Shown one piece after another: positions 1-10,599 of a DNA stretch of 64,000 nt. A program made the translations under genes and the position numbers. Every line of letters begins with the position of its first letter. Position 1 is the stretch's first letter. The stretch spans positions 123,587,411 to 123,651,410 of the forward strand of contig NC_092811.1 in assembly GCF_040954645.1 (NCBI RefSeq), written 5' to 3'. The notes under the pieces were generated by a model. The model was not told the DNA's origin and made no database searches. It saw only the letters and a program-made list of their open reading frames with translations. Source of the DNA: Diabrotica undecimpunctata. Its lineage: Eukaryota; Arthropoda; Insecta; Coleoptera; Chrysomelidae.

Positions 1-116
1 CTCTCCCCAACCCTGTTTAAAATTTGTCTCCGCAGCGCCTTAAAACAGTAGATAAGAAAATGTAGCCCCATGGGAATACAGATGCGGGATATTCACGTAT
101 AGAGTCCTTTTTTGTA

Positions 117-606
117 TATGTAACAATAAAACACTGAAAACTTTGTTTTCAAACTTCCACAAAATTTATTTTAAATTCTTATCACTACAGCTGTTTCGGC
201 TGATTGCCTTTCTCAAGTCATCTGTTTTTGGTATGGGTTTACACTTTATAGTCTCTAATGGAATAGGTTGAGGAGGGGAGAACTGTTTGTCTCAAGCTGG
301 TCATTCTGAATTATATCTGTGTTTTTTAATTTGTTGATTTCCATAGATTCTAACAAAGATAGCTTAAGGCCTTTTGAATGTGGAGAATTTTAAATTCGTC
401 ATTAAAAGAATGATTATGATCTAGAAGGTGAAGTGCGTATGTAGAATCTGTTTTTCTATTATTGAAAGCCCTTTTATGTTCTGCTATTCGTTTATTAAAA
501 TTTCTACCTGTTTGACCAATGTAAGTTTTTGGGCAGTCGCCACATTTAAGTTTGTACACACCACTGTGTAAGTGTTTTTTATGTTGGCTCTTGTTGTTTT
601 TAATAT
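117..606 (-). repeat. Left inverted arm of the Penelope-like element
   Basis: This arm is the reverse complement of 821-1315 with only scattered mismatches. For example, the AAACACTGAAAAC end at 128-140 mirrors the end of the right arm, and the cysteine-rich coding start at 555-606 mirrors 821-872. The two arms would form a long hairpin in a single strand. Confidence 0.85.
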
Positions 607-856
607 ATTTGCCTAGGTTGTTATTTGTTCTGAAAGCTGGTGTTATTCCTTTCTTTTTTATGTGTTTGGCTATTTTTGTTGATATTTTGCCTGTATATGC
701 AATCGAGCAGAAGGTACTGGGTTTTTTCTCTGGTGGTGGAAATACTAAGTTCAGGGCTTTCTTCTGTAGTTTTTGATTTAACATTTTATTAATTGTTTGT
801 TTGTAAGAAAGCCCTGAACTTATATTAAAAACAACAAAAGCCAACATAAAAAACAC
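350..856 (-). pseudogene. Penelope-like C-terminal GIY-YIG endonuclease fragment (left arm)
   Basis: The open frame of 168 codons contains the PLE linker followed by a GIY-YIG nuclease. Visible are KCGDCPKTYIGQTGRNFNKR, with the CxxC pair just before the YIG motif and the conserved R and EH (RIAEHKRA), then a downstream HLLDHNHSF block. In the family this domain nicks target DNA for retrotransposition. The frame opens artificially in the centre of the inverted repeat, so the first residues are not native, and the RT domain is missing. The end is frameshifted relative to the right arm: after HIQ the left arm reads KAL while the right arm reads NKGLKLS. Family assignment is firm; function is lost. 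Confidence 0.85.
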
Positions 857-868
857 TTACACAGTGGT

Positions 869-1177
869 GTGTACAAACTTAAATGTGGCGACTGCCCAAA
901 AACTTACATTGGTCAAACAGGTAGAAATTTTAATAAACGAATAGCAGAACATAAAAGGGCTTTCAATAATAGAAAAACAGATTCTACATACGCACTTCAC
1001 CTTCTAGATCATAATCATTCTTTTAATGACGAATTTAAAATTCTCCACATTCAAAATAAAGGCCTTAAGCTATCTTTGTTAGAATCTATGGAAATCAACA
1101 AATTAAAAAACACAGATATAATTCTGAATGACCAGCTTGAGACAAACAGTTCTCCCCTCCTCAACCTATTCCATTAG
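869..1177 (+). pseudogene. Penelope-like GIY-YIG endonuclease fragment (right arm)
   Basis: The 102-codon frame repeats the nuclease of the left arm and keeps the longer native C-terminus (…LLESMEINKLKNTDIILND…). The YIG motif, the RIAEH helix and the CxxC pair are all present, so the nuclease fold could be complete. It lacks the RT and a native start. The ATG at 869 is simply the first one after the inverted-repeat centre; homologous coding extends upstream to about 836. Confidence 0.83.
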
Positions 1178-1210
1178 AGACTATAAAGTGTAAACCCATA
1201 CCAAAAACAG

Positions 1211-1251
1211 ATCACTTGAGAAAGGCAATCAGCCGAAACAGCTGTAGTGAT
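1211..1251 (+). other. Hammerhead-ribozyme-like fold in the Penelope-like arm
   Basis: ATCAC (1211-1215) pairs with GTGAT (1247-1251) as stem I. GGC (1224-1226) pairs with GCC (1232-1234) as stem II. GAA (1235-1237) is followed by the palindrome ACAGCTGT (1238-1245) as a minimal stem III, with A1246 at the expected cleavage position. The CUGANGA core is degenerate (TTGAGAA). PLEs are known to carry minimal hammerheads here. The same motif lies on the minus strand at 181-220. Activity is doubtful because of the core changes. Confidence 0.45.
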
Positions 1252-1399
1252 AAGAATTTAAAATAAATTTTGTGGAAGTTTGAAAACAAAGTTTTCAGTG
1301 TTTTATTGTTACATAAAATGAATTTCCATCAAGTAACGGTCGAATCCATCAATTATCCTTTTTTGTAGATTATCAGATAGTTCTAGCGAAAGATCGGCC

Positions 1400-1705
1400 A
1401 GGCATGACATACTTGATAAACAAACTCATAGAAGAATTCACAAAATGGAGATAAACACAAGGCACAATGGATAATTATAGAAAGCACAGGAAAAGGCATC
1501 GAAACAGAAGGTGGAATAATCAAAACCATTAGTCAATACGAATACTTAAGAGTTAGAATAGATGAAGATGAATGGAAAAGATAATAAAGATATACCTGAG
1601 AAAACAGGTAAAGGAAAAAATATTATCAAAGCACTACATTCAATCTTGTGGAGTAAAAATATAACAAAAAAAACGAAAATATATATAATCATGCTTTGAT
1701 TCAGG
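1400..1705 (+). pseudogene. LINE reverse-transcriptase C-terminal remnant
   Basis: With frameshifts and stops allowed, the plus strand reads YLINKLIEEFTKW, then GKGIETEGGIIKTISQYEYL, then a block ending near VEKYNKKNENIYN. This matches the region just after the RT active site of insect LINEs (the YLG beta-strand segment). There is no open frame longer than about 30 codons. The element is old and its family within LINEs cannot be fixed. Confidence 0.55.
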
Positions 1706-2870
1706 TGGTACTGTCGACGTGAAGCGTGGGTTATAGATAAAAATATTCTAACTAAAAACTTTAATTCTTTCTTTTAATCGATAGTCATTGCTTACCTTCC
1801 TTTTTAGAAGATTTCTCGTTTGTCTTATAATTCTTTCGTTTTTAATCAGCACTTTGACCTCCAGGCGACCTTAGTCGTACCAGCATTTGTTTTTTGTTAA
1901 TGTAAAATGTCTTAAGGTATTAGTTTTGTGTAACAAGGACTAGCGAATGTATTAAAGTGTGTGAAGCGAGAGTCAACTATTTCCTATCTACCTCCTGAGC
2001 CGCCGAAGAAGTTTGGGAGAATAGCTTATCATATTTATTCTTCTACAAAATTATTAATTAATTTGGAAAATATATTTTATTAATTTTTTTTAAAACGCGC
2101 CTTTTGCAAACGACTTAAAAATTGTAATTTGATCCCGTTATGTAATAAAAAACAAATGCATGGTAAAGGAATGATCAAATAAAGTTTAATCGAAGTGAAA
2201 AATCGACGTATCTGACGTGGAATATACCAAAAACGAAATAATTATACCAGAACTGTTTCGATTCGATTCATTTACATTACTACTAGCTGAATTATTTAAT
2301 ATTATTATTTATCCAATAATGCTGTTTTAAATAACCTGCTTAAATAATAACCGTAGCATAAAATAGCACTATTTAATTCAGCCATAAAGAATAAGTGATT
2401 GATAAACCCAAGAATTCTCTTACAATGTAAATAAACTAGCCTTTTATTGGTTGTAAATGGCAAATATGATTTTTAAATCATATAGTGATATTTTGCACTT
2501 TTCTATTGCAGTCAGTAATACAGATTTGTAGACAAAATCCAATGAGTCGTGTCGAGAGATCTATTCTTTGTACACTAAATCTACTCTAAATCATCTAATT
2601 TCCAATATATGTAGACAAAATTTCTTTGGTCTTGCATCTCGAATGGAAAATATGATGTCATATTGTGCAATATCCGGCAAAAATCGACATGTTTATAGAC
2701 AAAATTAACTTGTTGGTTTCTTAAGTAATGTAAAAGAGACCTAAAAAAATTTGTGATATGAGAAAACAAAACTAAGACAGTGATTTATCATCTATATACT
2801 TGTTGCCCGCCAACGTCCTAGCTCCTTTGAACCATGTTGATTTACCCAAAAATGGCGGGACTCGAATCAC
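1706..2870. other. AT-rich stretch without recognised genes
   Basis: I see no coherent coding pattern, terminal repeats or RNA gene here. It probably belongs to intron or intergenic DNA below the zinc-finger array. Confidence 0.4.
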
Positions 2871-2881
2871 TTCTGTTTTAA

Positions 2882-3545
2882 TTGGTATACAGTATAACCT
2901 GCCTGATAGAGCAAACCCAAATAGAAAAAGTAGAGACATATAAATATCTGGGAACCTGGGTTGATGACAAAAATGACCAAAGCAGAGAAATCAAAGTCCG
3001 AATTGAAACTGCAAGGCAAGCATTTGTGAAAATGAAGACAATGCTTACCAACAGAGACCTTCAGTTGCATCTCAGATTGAGGGCTCTAAGATGTTACATA
3101 TTTTCTATCTTACTATAAGGAATGGAAGCTTGGACATTGAAGAAACAACACATAAGAAAAATAAAAGCGTTCGAAATGTGGTGTTACAGAAGAATATTAA
3201 AAATTCAGTGGGTTCAAAGAATTACCAATGCTGAGGTACTACGTCGTCTAAATAAGGAGTTAGAAATTATGAACAGCATAAAAAGAAGAAAACTAGAATA
3301 TTTGGGTCACATAACCAGAGGAGAAAAATATGGGCTGCTGAGAATTATTATGCAAGGAAGGATCCAAGGAAGAAGAAGCATACGAAGAAGACGCATCTCC
3401 TGGCTGAAGAACCTTAGAGAATGGTTTAACTGTAGTTCACTACAACTTTTCAGAGCAGCAGCCAACAAAGTGACCATAGCCGTTATGATATCCAACCTCC
3501 GATAGGAGATGGAACTTTAAGAAGAAGATAACCTGCCATATTCGT
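2882..3545 (+). pseudogene. 5'-truncated LINE, RT C-terminus and 3' end
   Basis: One frame runs from 2882 to 3505, broken by a single stop at 3116-3118 where related copies have LLYGMEAWTL (here LL-stop-GMEAWTL, a Tyr codon changed to TAA). Further blocks are FEMWCYRRILKI, LEYLGHITRGEKY and the basic C-terminus IQGRRSIRRRRISWLKNL. The sequence ends in a GAAGAAGA-type tail near 3520. This is the same family as the minus-strand copies at 13708, 21874, 34557 and 63237. Confidence 0.8.
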
Positions 3546-3782
3546 ACCTGTCACATCCGGACCTCCTCATATCCGAACGATTCGTGGAACAAATTTTTCG
3601 AACTGTACGACGAGCGAAACAAGATATGTACCACTTCGCGCCTAGTTCTCTACGCATGGATGTATTTCTAGCAGGGTATGTGATCTTGGGTTAACTCTCT
3701 CGACCGGTTTGACTTTCTCCCGCCTTTTCTATACGTTCCAACTGTAGTTCTGTGTTTGCTCTCAGTCTTTGTTTGTTCTTGA

Positions 3783-4135
3783 GCAAAGATGGCCTTAATT
3801 AGAGGGCTCATAGGAAGTAAAATACGAGGAAGACAGAGAGCAAGATAGCTAGAAGAGGTTGAAAGTAACTTAAAGGAAGTAAGTGTCTGAGACTGGACAA
3901 GAGAAGATGAGGAAGCATAGTTAAAAAGTGCTGAGCCAAACACAAGGAGTCACAGAGGACAAATCCCAAGATGGTCTTACCTAGAAGGCACACAGGGAGT
4001 AGAAGACAAGTAAAAGCGAAGACAAGATGGCTACAAGAGGTTGACAGTGACTTAAAGGAAGTAGGTGTCTGGAACTTGACAAGAGAACATAAAGAAGCAT
4101 ATTTAAAAATTTGGTCTAGGCAAAAACTTTTTGCC
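3783..4135 (+). repeat. Two tandem copies of a LINE C-terminal tail
   Basis: Segments starting at about 3788 and 3971 are degenerate copies of one another, offset by about 183 bp. Each contains a GATGG start, a basic GRxR-like stretch, a block encoding LQEVDSDLKEVGVW-like residues and an AAGAAGCATA…TTAAAAA end. They match the last 50 or so residues of some LINE ORFs (pattern GRPRxRWL..V..DL). Neither has a complete frame. Confidence 0.55.
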
Positions 4136-4560
4136 TAGACATACATGTTGTGCAATCTAAATAAATAAAAGAAATAAACCATTTCAACACTTCAGCTAAC
4201 TGTGACGACTTTTGAGTAAAAATAAATGCTTAAAGCTGGTTTGTTTGTCTAAGAAACACACTACAAGAAGTATCTAGGGCCCAGTTGATGTGCAATTAGG
4301 ATAATATTCCTAGTCATTGATTTTGCATCATGTTCACCAATATTAATCATGAATTTGAAAATAGATAATCGACTAGAACGATTTATTCTTCGCTAGGATG
4401 ATATTATTGTAGAAATAGCCAGTAAACTGTCAGAAATAGATCTACAAACTCTCAATGTTCAGCTTGTGTACCATAGTGAACAATAACTCTACATCTCAGT
4501 GAACACAACTCTATAGAAAACAAAACACCACATTCAACATTAAGTATATTCGTCTATACA
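4136..4560. other. AT-rich stretch without recognised genes
   Basis: Nothing coherent was seen in six frames. Confidence 0.35.
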
Positions 4561-5010
4561 CTGACCAAAATCATCATGAGAATAAAGACATTTCTACAAA
4601 ATTGTGGTCTTCACTTGTAACTTCACACTAGACTACATCGTTTTCATATCATCTTCCTCCTTTTATACGGATAAAAGGTCTGGACCCTCGAAGCACAAAT
4701 AGGAAAAAGCACTGACGTATTCAAAATTTTAGCTTAAATATTATTGTGTGTCTATTGGACAAAAAAAACCAACAAAGACATTTTAAGGTCAATGGAAAAC
4801 ATACACAACTCCGTATAATAATTAAAGAGGGGAACTTGTAGTATCTTGGTCATATTACAAGCTATAGGCTTACTCGCCTAATAGTCGAAGGACAAATCAA
4901 AAGGGAAAATATATCTCGTAGACCCAAAGTTTGGTAGACGTCTACAGATAGTTTGGAATGAAGTTAACAGAAGTTTTCAGATCTGCGTTTTTCTGTATAA
5001 TATTAACAAA
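4560..5010 (+). pseudogene. Heavily decayed LINE 3' remnant
   Basis: Scattered but ordered matches to the LINE C-terminal region: FLLLYGxKVWTLEA near 4650, RSMENIH near 4790, YLGHIT-like and RLLIVEGQIK-like blocks near 4845-4905. The order is the same as in the better-preserved copy at 2882-3545. It contains several stops and frameshifts. Confidence 0.5.
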
Positions 5011-5360
5011 TAAAACCTTTAAGTTCCGTAGTAAGATGTTCTCATAAGAAGGAAGGGTGCCCAAAATTTGAATTTACATAAATCACGTAAGATCAGTAGA
5101 AGTGTAAATATGTTACTTTAAAAATGACTTAAGATAAAAGGTATGTGTATCTCTATAGCAAATCTCTGTAACAAATGTAGCACTTTGCTGCTTACTATAA
5201 ATATTTGTTCAAGTAAGTTTGAGTTGTAAGTGCTCGAGAACTTATAGATAAAGCATAAAGTGTAAGTAAACATGTTTAAATAACATTAAAACATACATAA
5301 AGAATTCTTGGCAACGATATTGCCCAGAATCTAAAGACTATTTTTTAAAATACTGCTGTT

Positions 5361-5627
5361 TTGGACCAAAATCATTCTGTGGTATCCCAAAGAGTCCTAC
5401 CGTGGACGATGTTCAAAAATGACAAAATAGACTTGAAAAGTGTCGCCTATTGGATAAATATTTCAGGCCAAACAACCAAAAGATTATTACATCTTTGTAC
5501 TCGCTTAGAGCTTGAGAAACCGAATTCAGATATATTGTATCTAAAACGAACAAAGTTGACAAAACAACAAGGAGATTTTATGAAAATACAAAGGAAATTG
5601 CTTGAAAATTGTTCGTCAATATCATAA
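5361..5627 (+). CDS. Unrecognised 88-codon open frame
   Basis: The frame starts MDQNHSVVSQRVLPWTMFK and contains a lysine- and leucine-rich segment. I recognise no domain, signal peptide or membrane segment. There is no convincing splice context, and the neighbours are LINE debris on the left and a zinc-finger exon on the opposite strand on the right. It may be chance or a transposon remnant. Confidence 0.15.
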   Translation: MDQNHSVVSQRVLPWTMFKNDKIDLKSVAYWINISGQTTKRLLHLCTRLELEKPNSDILYLKRTKLTKQQGDFMKIQRKLLENCSSIS

Positions 5628-6094
5628 AGCAGGTTTTTTTAAACCTAATCCGGTAGAAACGAACTCCGAAACTGATAATAAAGATTCTTAGAAGTCTAGC
5701 TAAAATCTATCTACAGATCTACGCGGTCAAATGACTTCTTTGACATCTGCAATATAAAATCTAGTAAAGCAAGATTAAAAATGTCCAGGTACTCTTTAAA
5801 AATAAAATTTGTACTCAAAAATTATTAAAATATATAGTTACATTAGTACATTTTCTTAGTTAATGATGATGAAATCTTTGGATCATTTTAAAGATTTGTT
5901 TTATTGTAGGTTATATTCAATTACCAATTAACGATCAAAAACGTATGAAAATTAATATCATAAATTAAAATTTTGGTTTAGTTGATGTCCAATTTTTAAA
6001 TAGACAAAAGTCTGGATTCGTCTAGAAACTCAGATGATTTTGTCTACAATCTTGTACTAAGCTATCATATATAATTTTAGAGACTCAGAATACT

Positions 6095-7196
6095 TCAGTT
6101 AGGTTCTTCTTCTTGATTTATACTATATACTTCTACTTTAGTGTTACCAGCTTTGGCATGCGTAGCCATATGCCTCTTAAAATAATACTCATCAGCAAAA
6201 CTTCTTCCACACACCTCACATTTGTGTCGTATTCCCATATGCCTATTTTTATAATGGTTTCTGTATTCCCGCACAGTGTAAAATCCTTTATTGCACTCTT
6301 CACATCTATGTCTAAATTGGTCCAGATGACGCAGCATGTGCTCCTTGACGTTCTTTTCGTACATGAACGTCCTAAAGCAGAAGTTACAGATAGCACGGTC
6401 TTGGTGGGAAGCTACGTAATGATCGTAAAAGTCGCTGTTTGAGACAAAGGTGTCTGAGCAAACATCACAGTTATTTATGTAGCACTTGCCCTTTTCGATA
6501 TGGCGGAAAAAACCGTACCTGTTGATAAACAACTGCTCGCATCTTAGGCACTTATAATGATCAATTTCTATTTCGCTGTTGGCTTCAACATATAGATAGT
6601 TGGTGGCTGAAAAATCTGGAACGTCGTGTCGTTTTTTTGGCTGTGGATTCCGTGGTCTTGTTACGCCTGTTGAATTACTTAGGTTTATCGATTCTGGTAC
6701 ACTAGACACAATATGTTCTGGTCCACTAGGTAAAGGCACATCATCTTTGCTTTCTTCGTAGCCGTCTTCGTCAGGATCAAACCTATTTACTACATAACCA
6801 TGTTCTATATTTACAATTTTCAAGGTTTCTCTAACGGACTTTCCGATAACCGAACCTACCGTAGGTTGATCTCCTGCTATAATCACTTCATTCTCGCAAT
6901 CAATATCATTATTACCATCAAGAACATACATTAACTCATTTGTACCATTTCCAGCTGCTTCTACAACAATTTCTTCACTGTCTTCGTAATTAAGAGAAAT
7001 AGTTTCTTGTTGGTCATCGACGGGAGTATGGGTATCGAAGTGTTGGTATAAGGGACCAACGTCTTTAAATTTTTTCAGGCATTTACAGCATTGATACATA
7101 TTGTCTATTAGCTGCGTGGAGTGCTCCACAAAGGCGTGCTTGTCAGGAAATAAAGCGGAGCACATGCCGCATTGTATTTGATACTCGTCGTCTGAC
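6095..7196 (-). CDS. C2H2 zinc-finger terminal exon, module 5 (partial gene)
   Basis: The exon begins after acceptor CTTTCCAG (AG at 7197-7198). One base completes a split codon, then it reads SDDEYQIQCGMC and continues open to TGA at 6095-6097. It encodes about 366 residues: an incomplete finger (CGMCSALF), a good finger (CCKCLKKF…HFDTH), an acidic linker of about 130 residues with repeated D/E runs, then five fingers (CLRC with H..C, CDVC, CNFC, CEEC, CEVC). This is the layout of a nuclear DNA-binding factor. It has no initiating exon in the window. A TTTATT (AATAAA on the minus strand) lies about 190 nt downstream at 5900-5905. It is probably an alternative 3' exon of the gene that owns the modules at 19.6, 35.9, 44.9 and 53.3 kb. 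Confidence 0.85.
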
Positions 7197-7199
7197 CTG

Positions 7200-8049
7200 G
7201 AAAGAGAGTTTATTATATATCGTTTTTACAAATTGCTGAAAATAAGAAAAATGACTGAATTGACAAAAATAATGAATCAATAAGATGTTTTGCATAAGAC
7301 ACTCAACAATTGTAAGGTATTAAAAATATGTATAAATAAATTTATAATTTGATACAGATTGGTTCATTTGCAATATTTTGCTCAAGTTAATACACACAAA
7401 AAGCGTTGAACATAGCCGAGCAAGGAATGCAACAAGCAGTCCGAACCTGCGAAAGTTTCGAAAGTATTGTAAAAATATTTATTCAGTCGTTGAGTTCGTT
7501 TGATTTATTCTCAATGTTTGCTCAGTTGAATGCCCAACTTAGCAGAAACTTTGTTTTCTTTGGAAAATGTTTCTTGTGGAGGGTGTTTCTTTTGTATGGG
7601 GAAAACGATTAGGTATCTCTTCTTCAGGACGTGTTTTTAGACCACTGGTGGCCGGAAGGCCTGTTGTCCTGATGAGAAGGTTGGTATAAGAAAATAATGT
7701 TGGTAAAACAGCTATTTTCATATTTTGTTTTTGATTATTATGCTTTTTTGTGTAAGAAACTCGTTGTAAAGAGCTGTGACTGTTACCTCGCTATGGATAG
7801 ATATCATTGTGCAATGCAATCAGGAAATCAAAGGAAACCAATCTATATCTGTTCGAAGTGTGCTATTTAGCTAGTAGTGGTCAGGGAGTTCGTTGCTGGC
7901 GAATGTCAGCCATTTGGCAGGAAGTTAAGGAGTATATTTTGGATTGGCTGACAAATGCATTGCGCGGAGACGTGTTTAGGACGTTTTAGACACGAATAGG
8001 TGTTGCTCAGAGAGAACTCACTCATATATGGTTAAGAGCGAGTGTAAAC
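7200..8049. other. Non-coding stretch upstream of module 5
   Basis: This would be intron of the zinc-finger gene. Only short frames without recognisable domains are present. Confidence 0.4.
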
Positions 8050-10404
8050 TCGTTTTCATCGTTCTTGGCGTGTGCCTGAAATAAGCTACTACGGAATTTT
8101 TAATATTCGTCTCTCTCTGATAAACAGATGCGTAATTCAATTGTGCGAGTCACGTTCGTCATGGTAAAGTGCGATGAGAAGGGAATGAAGAGACCACTCA
8201 CGTCTCCCAGTATTGTAGCAATAAAACCGATGCGTTTGGCCGATACGGTGTCGGTGATAAGTTCGGCCCCTTTACGAATACAGATAGCTGGCAGCGACGT
8301 GTTTTTTTTTTAACATGTTACCCTGATCTGTGCAGGTTTGAAGTAGCTGATAAAATAGTTTTTATAAGTAAACAGTTTTTAATTAATTAATAGTTTGAGC
8401 TCTTACTGTGTGGAATTCCATTACATAAAATAATACTCTCGACTCCTTAAAAATTCCAGTTTATTATAAATTAACTCTCTCTCTTCCGATACCCATTGCA
8501 ATAATGACTCGTGGCATTGTTCTTGAATGAGCTGGCTAATAGGTTTATAATTGTAGCAATTAGCATTGATATTTTATGTTGTTTTAGTAGATTTTAGTCA
8601 GTCATTGTTGGAATTTGTTCCGAACAGTTTTACTTATTATTTTTTGTTGTGAATAACTAATTGTTCTATTTAATAAAAAAAAAATGCCGGGAAAAACGAT
8701 AACAGGAGAAATGCGACAATGTGTAGTTCATTTATTGGAGTATTTTAAAAAAGAAAAAGAAAACAATGGACCTTTGCTTTCGTTATCATCGGTACATAGC
8801 GGACGCATTGAAAATCAGTCTTCGCACAGTGACAAGAATAAAGAGTGAATACAAGACAGGGGCAGCTCTTACTACACCAGGAGAGTCACGTAATGTACAA
8901 AAAAAAGACTAATGATGTCAGCGATACTATAAAAGGAGAGATTAGAAATGTACTGTATGGCATGAAAGCAAAAGGAGAGCACTTACAATTAAAGTTCTAA
9001 ATACACAATTAAGAAACAAGCATCTCTATGACGGTTCTGATACAAGTTTGTGGCGTCTTATGAAAAATTGTGGGTTTTCATACAAACTAGAAAATAGTAG
9101 ACGAGTGCTATGTGAGAAACCATGTATTGTCTCCAAACGACTGTATTTTTTGAGGCATTATATGAGAAATTTTTTAAGTCCAAGCCCACTTCAATTCGTT
9201 TTTTTTTTTTTAGATGAAACATGGATATTCCTAAAAGGGGCATATAAACGTACTTGGCAAGATGACTGTGTGAAAAGCATCAGAAAAGGACACGAAAATA
9301 CAGGTAAACGCTTTGTTGTTTTACATGCCGGAAGTAGGCAAGGATTTGTTAAAGATGCTGGATTACTGTTTTCTACGAAATCGAAGAGTGCAGACTATCA
9401 TGATTCTATGGATAAAGAGTCTTTTAAAAAGTGGGTCTCCGAAAAGCTGATACCAATGTTGGAGGAACCATCTCTAATTATTATGGATAATGCCTCATAC
9501 CATAGCTCTTTAATAGAAAAGTTATCGAATGCCAGTTGGAAAAAAATCAGACTTACAAGAATGGTTACGAGCGAAAAAAATAATTTTTGACGACGATTCG
9601 GGCAAGACAGAGCTATTGAGTCTTTGTCGCCAGAATAAACCACAAAATAGCAGGTACGTTATAGATGAGCTACTCCAAGAACATGGGCATCAGGTTTTGA
9701 GATTGCCTCCATATCACTGTCAATATAATCCGATTGAGTTGGTCTGGGGCATTTCTAAACAATACTATGATAGTCATATTGGAGAACATGGACGTGGAGA
9801 TGAAACAGTGAAAAAAGTTTGGGGCGATGCATTAGCTGAGGCAACACCTGCAGTGTGGGCGAGTTGTGTTAACCATACTGAAAAATTAATTCAGGACGAC
9901 TGGGCAAAAATGGTCACATATGATGAAAATGAAAGTAGGATTATCATCGATTTGGCGGAAGATTCCAATGATGAAGACAGTTCCAGTGAAAACGCTGACT
10001 GATTAGCTAATTAATCAAGGTCAGTACGTTGTAACAGTTCAGAATTCGCTACAGTGCTTAAAACTTAAAAAATCTGTATCATTTTTTAATTAAAGTGGGT
10101 TAAATAATTAACACTTTTTTGGGTATATTTCAAAATCCTTTTAAAATGTACTTTTCGTTATATCCTGTCCTATTGTACTGCAAGCTAGAAAAATACTATA
10201 CGCAATTTATACGTATATTCCGTTATTAGAAATTTAATGAAAAATAATTTATAATTTTCTTTTATAACTATTATTTCGTTTGACATGCTACATTTTGCTC
10301 CGCCACTGGAGGAGGTAAACGAATCAAGCTTAGACAAGGAAAGACAGATGAAACAACTTATTGCAAGTGTTTTTACACGTACACGCCAAGAACGATGAAA
10401 ACGA
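8050..10404 (+). mobile_element. IS630-Tc1-mariner element with terminal inverted repeats
   Basis: Perfect 24-bp inverted repeats lie at 8050-8073 and 10381-10404 (core CATCGTTCTTGGCGTGT) and bound a 2.35-kb unit containing a DDE transposase pseudogene. A TA dinucleotide lies close outside each repeat (the left flank reads GTAAAC, the right flank CGATTATA), so the exact ends are uncertain by a few bases. About 600 bp of leader precedes the transposase start. The repeats have stayed identical although the gene is broken. Confidence 0.8.
8684..10002 (+). pseudogene. DDE transposase of the 8.05-10.4 kb element (DD82E-like)
   Basis: The start is ATG at 8684 (MPGKTITGEMRQ). A helix-turn-helix segment (ALKISLRTVTRIKSEYK, reached after a frameshift) precedes the catalytic domain: FLDETWIF (first D), IIMDNASYH (second D) and YNPIELVWG (E). 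After removing a frameshift in an A7 run near 9540-9546, the second D and the E are separated by 82 residues. Ordinary Tc1 and mariner have 34-41. I recall a DD82E group sometimes called Sailor; that name is from memory. Two or three frameshifts at 8780-9000 and 9545 inactivate the gene. The tail is acidic (EDSNDEDSSSENAD). Confidence 0.8.
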
Positions 10405-10444
10405 TTATACCACTAGTTTGTACTCCATCATATAATATATGTCT

Positions 10445-10595
10445 CACAATATGTATAGCGTTAATAGGCCTGTTAGGCCCATTGTGCATGGATAATTTTC
10501 ATCGTTTTCTGTTCTTAGCTATCAGCTTCCAATCTCTGACATCTTCCATCACTAAATCTCTCCATTTCTGACATTAATTTCAACGCAATAGTCCT
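10445..10595 (-). pseudogene. Possible LINE C-terminal tail
   Basis: On the minus strand a block reads RWRDLVMEDVRDWKLIAKNR, then NGPNRPINAIHIV, resembling the last residues of some LINE ORFs. It is short and has no further support. Confidence 0.3.
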
Positions 10596-10599
10596 CGTC

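Larger units (their letters stand above)
821..1315 (+). repeat. Right inverted arm of the Penelope-like element
   Basis: Mirror of 117-606. It reads in the plus direction through the GIY-YIG coding sequence and a 3' non-coding segment holding the hammerhead-like motif. It ends with TTTTATTGTTACA. Confidence 0.85.
105..1367. mobile_element. Penelope-like element, head-to-head defective copy with target-site duplication
   Basis: Two arms of about 490 bp lie in inverted orientation (roughly 117-606 and 821-1315) around a 214-bp centre. Each arm carries the GIY-YIG endonuclease end of a Penelope-like (PLE) retroelement. The whole is flanked by a perfect 12-bp direct repeat, TCCTTTTTTGTA, at 105-116 and 1356-1367. 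About 40 bp (1316-1355) separates the right arm from the right duplication, resembling the short tail known for PLEs. No reverse transcriptase (RT) fingers or palm remain, so the copy is non-autonomous. PLEs are known to insert with inverted or partial terminal repeats. That this is one insertion rather than two follows from the flanking duplication. Confidence 0.82.

Noticed and set aside
552..776. Small hydrophobic plus-strand protein in the Penelope-like region (and its counterpart at 13454-13801)
   Set aside because: It is exactly antisense to the GIY-YIG coding sequence in both copies.
7406..7989. Small ORFs at 7406-7612 and 7807-7989
   Set aside because: Short, no recognisable domain, and in the presumed intron.
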